Source of the DNA: Paramacrobiotus richtersi
Taxonomy: Eukaryota > Tardigrada > Eutardigrada > Parachela > Macrobiotidae
Direction of reading: 5' to 3'
NCBI GenBank assembly: GCA_034698045.1
Contig: JAQGAU010000668.1
Span: forward strand, 1-25,055
DNA length: 25,055 nucleotides
Part shown: positions 21,294 through 25,055 of the stretch, piece by piece
How positions within the stretch are numbered: position 1 is the first letter of the stretch
Layout: each line of letters opens with the position of its first letter
Translations under genes and position numbers: made by a program
The notes under the pieces: model-generated
Told to the model about the DNA's origin: nothing
The model's database searches: none
What the model saw: the letters and a program-made list of their open reading frames with translations, nothing else

Positions 21294-22272
21294 GGTTTAA
21301 CTGTGCATGGACCGATCGTCATACTTATTATCGAATTAATCGTCTTTTTACAAACTTGATGCGTTTTTCTATTAAAAAGTTGTGTTTCCTACAGAGGCAC
21401 TTGCTAGTTTATGACATCAGGCTTTGTGTCAATAAAATAATCTTGAAACAATCGTTTGACGCATTGGATTCGTAGCTACTCTATGATCGCAAATACGGTG
21501 TAACTGCCACAGCAGAGCGCATGCCGCTGTGACATCTACTGAAATTATTGGGAACTGTAACACAATAGTAGATAACCGACCAGTGCAGTACGTTCCATTT
21601 GACGTTGTTATGCGTGCTACTACAGCGTGGAATATGATAAAAAAACAATTGTACTTAACAAAACAAAAACGAGTAGTGTAAGGTTGCGAATTCAAGTGGG
21701 AGTGTAAAGTGCTCCTTATGTCTCTTTTTAAAGTACATCTTCCATCTGATTAAGTGTACATAATTGGTAGGTATGTATCTGCATTGTGCAGTGGCTACTT
21801 GACTCCACACGGCGTTAACAACGAGATTTACTCTTTTGAAATACGTATGTTGTACATCGGTCTTTTACATCGGTACTGTCCTGTTCCCCTGCGCCAGTGT
21901 GTCCCCCAGTTCAAAAGGAATCACGTTACGGGCAACGCGAATGAACCATGTACCATATTAGACATATCTCTCAAAGTATAGCAAGTTGTAGAAACATACA
22001 CTATTACATTGTACATGTGAACATTTTTGCCTTCCAGCATGCTCTGGTTTTTTTGCTGAGCGTCCATTAATCTTGCACGGTAGCTGTCAGTATGTGATTG
22101 TTGTGGTACTAGGCAAACGGAAAGATAACTAATTTATTATGAAATATGCCAGTGAAAGACGTGACTTGCATTTGCTGTGATTGTGGCTATGCTGTTCTGT
22201 CTTCGTGTGAATTTTTAAATATCCTCGTTTGTCATCGGTTCTCTAACGAGACTGTCAAAATTATATCCCGCC
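21294..22272. promoter_or_regulatory. iGluR-A/iGluR-B spacer with iGluR-A 3' end and iGluR-B upstream region
   Basis: A 979-bp spacer between tandem paralogues. Apart from the poly(A) signal, only short chance frames occur on both strands. The iGluR-B promoter should lie in the right half. The sequence just before both receptor ATGs shares ccgccATG, but the wider upstream regions look unrelated. Confidence 0.5.
21431..21436 (+). terminator. Candidate poly(A) signal for iGluR-A
   Basis: AATAAA 138 nt after the proposed stop at 21293. The close spacing supports the 15-exon model over a gene end at 18721. Confidence 0.65.
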
Positions 22273-25055
22273 ATGACATTCCGATGGTTTCGCAATCGGG
22301 TACTATACTTCAGCATCTTGATCTCAGCGGTCCTAATCAATGGACAAAAGATTAGTAAGTTCCTTGCTCGACTGTTTTTTACCTCCAAGTTCGATTTCTG
22401 TGCAAATCTGTAGCAACGTATAAGATAATGCATACTTATGTTGTTACAGCGGCATTTATCGAGCAGTTAAATTCTTACGCCGATACCAGAAACAACACAT
22501 GGAATCTAGATTTTGGTCCCATTGTTCCACTGAAAAACGACGATATCGTCCACAATATTAATGCAGGTAAAGAAGTACCATATAGTTCGCAATGAAGCGA
22601 ACGTGATCTTCCAGCAGATAAGTTGTTCCTTTAGTGTGCAGCGCCTTGGCCAATGGGAGCAGAATATGGTTGGGAGTGTGCAGTCCCGAGACATGTACGC
22701 AGCTGGCCGAGTACAGTCAAGCCATGCATATCCCTCTCGTTTTAAACAGTCCTTACCAATTAATGATCTCTGTGGAAAATGCAACACAACGGCAAATGTC
22801 GTATCAGCTGAATATCCATCCACCAACCATGCCAGCCGTTATGGATATCATCAGCAACCTGTACAACTGGACGCAGGCGCTGTATTTGACGAACTCTGCC
22901 AAAAGTACACGTTTTTGCTTGTAGTGAATGACTTACTGTACAGATAGAATTTTTGGTAAATATTTGAATTCCATTATAAACCGCATACTAATACTAAATA
23001 ATTCAAAAGGTAACAAGTGGAACTACCTATTTTATGCGTAGCTAATGCTTACAGTTTGTGTATGTGTATGTGACTGTTCTATAAGGCGAAGTGCTACTTA
23101 TAATGTAAAGAATAGCAACCTCTGCTTTCCAGAACTCGATCGATCGGTTCAAGCTTACCATCATCAGATACTCTCGCGAGCAAACAGCGAAAGTGGTGGA
23201 CTATACATGAATTTCTTTCTTGCACATTCGCCAACCGAAGCGGCGAGTTACATTACAACAGCTGTTCTGCGACGTCCGGTGCGAGTATGGCACATTGTTT
23301 TGGATATGTCTGCCGTGTTATCCAACAGGATTATGATCCTTCTGCTGAGCCATGACAGAGTTCGCGAACGACAGTTTCATTTCGTTTTGGCGTCTTTGGT
23401 ACGATAAATAGCTGTAATACGTCGCAAGGCTGCTGCATTCATTGAGTTCTTCTCACTGCATTCTTTAATTTGATGTGCATGGTATGTTCAATTTAGGACC
23501 ATGAAGTACTGGATTTTGAAGTCCTCCGTTTTTCGTCCAGCAGCTTGACAACATTATCCATGCTGGAGGATAGTATACAAGCATCCGGTACCAAACCAAG
23601 CACTGTAATCACCTGCAATTTGAAAATAACAACACAATGCATATGAGTGAACAAATGTGTTGTTTATTTGTTACCAGACTGAAGAGGCGTTGATGCGAGA
23701 TGCGGTCAGTTTCCTCCATTCCGTTTCAAGAGAATTCATTGCATCGTTTGATAACGAACCGTTGGACTGTTGCACCACACCCAATCGCATATGGAAAGCC
23801 GGGGATGCTGTTCAACAAAGGATACGTAACGTGAATACTTCATTTTTGGCTACGCAACTTATATATATGACTGTGAAATAAGACCGAAGCTTTGGGGTTG
23901 TAGGCTGGATATCACGGTTTGACCGGAAAGATTGAGTTTGATGAACCAGGCATTCGAAAGAATTACGAACTGCGTATTTTAGAGTCACTAAATGGGCGCC
24001 GTTTGGCCAAGGTATAATACAGTTTATGAACGAATTCTTCTACTGTTAAGATGAACAGTGAGATTCATACCATACAGAAAGGAACATGGAGCGATACGAA
24101 CGGAATCCAACTCCTAACTGAAAGCCAGGCGGATAGAAGCATGACCCTGCGAGCTGTTGGAGTGCTGGTACAACATTTTACCAAATTCAGAACGACAGTA
24201 GAAACGTAAAGGCTTCGTTGATTGACCACATAATCGTTTGGTTAGACAGATAGATTTCTGATGATTAAGCCCTGCGAAAGTTTATCCGGCACCCTCCCGA
24301 TCGAAGTACCGTACACTGCAGATCCTAAACAATGCTATCATGGATATATTGTCGACCTTATTCACGAACTGCAGAATGTTACCGGGTATTCGTTCGTCTT
24401 ACATAATAGCGAAGGACGGCATCCATATGGACAATATATTAACGAATCATGGACTGGGGCAGTAGGCGAGATATTGCGAAAAGTCAGTCGAAATATACCA
24501 CGAGCACATTACGCGTTGTATGACAGGGTTCGCTGTTTCGTACAGAATGCCGATATCATCATTGCTGATTTGGGCATCATCGCCGAACGGGAGGCTATCA
24601 TGGAGTACACCATACCCTACATGAACGACGGATTTGTGATCCTGTTAAAAAAGGATGAAAAGCGGCAACTGGCACTGTTTGCCTTTATGCAGCCCTTCTC
24701 TCCTTACATGTGGCTGTCACTGGCGCTGGCCTGGGTGATAACCTTCGTGGTGGTTTTCTTTGTTGGTCGTGTAACGCCCTCTGAATGGTATCGGCCGACG
24801 GATTACCATCCTGTTACGGGCAGCAGATTAACGAACCAATATACCATGCAAGAATCTCTGGTAGGTCTTGTAAGGCAATTCCTTGTATCCGCCGAAAGCG
24901 TTCGTTATCTCGTTTCAGTGGATGATGACAGCAACCTTGCTGCAGCAAGGCCCAAATATCTCTCCTCGTTCCTGTGCGACAAAGATCGCCGTGGGGGCGT
25001 GGTATGTCTGGGCGTTGATTGTTGTTTCGACCTATACAGCCAACTTGGGTTCGTG
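22273..25055 (+). CDS. iGluR-B: tandem paralogue of iGluR-A, partial (exons 1-11)
   Basis: Exons: 22273-22354, 22450-22566, 22635-22904, 23133-23398, 23497-23604, 23678-23830, 23904-24011, 24078-24167, 24246-24482, 24546-24860, 24919-25048. Intron 11 then starts (AACTTGG|gttcgtg) and runs off the window. Nine of eleven exon lengths equal those of iGluR-A. Exon 5 is 6 nt longer and exon 10 is 3 nt longer. The visible product has a signal peptide (ending about INGQK), a full amino-terminal domain, S1, M1, the pore loop LLQQGPNISPRS and M3 through STYTANL. S1 shows the same ADLG-x-x-x-E-R pattern, with arginine kept and Pro and Thr lost. No frameshift or premature stop was found, so it looks functional. 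S2, M4 and the tail lie beyond 25055. It probably co-assembles with or parallels iGluR-A, which is inference. Confidence 0.92.

Overview
This is nuclear DNA from an invertebrate animal. The genes have many spliceosomal introns with GT-AG borders, several only 50-82 nt long. Introns and spacers are very AT-rich and exons are more balanced. Gene content is metazoan: a Golgi N-glycan enzyme, a rhodopsin-type GPCR and ionotropic glutamate receptors. Short introns and a divergent orphan GPCR fit a protostome. A tardigrade is my best guess, but the sequence alone does not prove it.

Layout. (1) Positions 1-212 are a short satellite of six units. (2) Positions 1272-11227 on + hold an 11-exon gene for GnT-I (MGAT1), rebuilt exon by exon to 439 aa. 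Its introns are AT-rich, one is a 72-nt stopless intron, and intron 9 carries an 836-bp TIR element. (3) Positions 12516-14227 on - hold a two-exon, seven-TM orphan GPCR. (4) Positions 15133-21293 on + hold a complete 15-exon ionotropic glutamate receptor (iGluR-A, 875 aa). An apparent stop after the ligand-binding domain is intronic. The Cys-bearing linker, M4 and tail lie about 2 kb downstream, beyond a 1.7-kb foldback element. (5) Positions 22273 to the window edge hold a tandem paralogue (iGluR-B), visible through exon 11 (M3).

The main biology is the receptor pair. Both keep the iGluR fold, the Q/R-site glutamine and the M3 gate. Both have lost the S1 Pro and Thr of the canonical ligand pocket while keeping its arginine. 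The complete copy also lacks the S2 Thr and the S2 Glu. They look like AMPA/kainate-derived channels with a changed or unknown ligand. The GPCR is transcribed divergently from iGluR-A across a ~0.9-kb shared upstream region. Whether these genes work together is inference only. MGAT1 is unrelated housekeeping secretory-pathway machinery.

No rRNA, tRNA, CRISPR array or recognisable transposase was seen.
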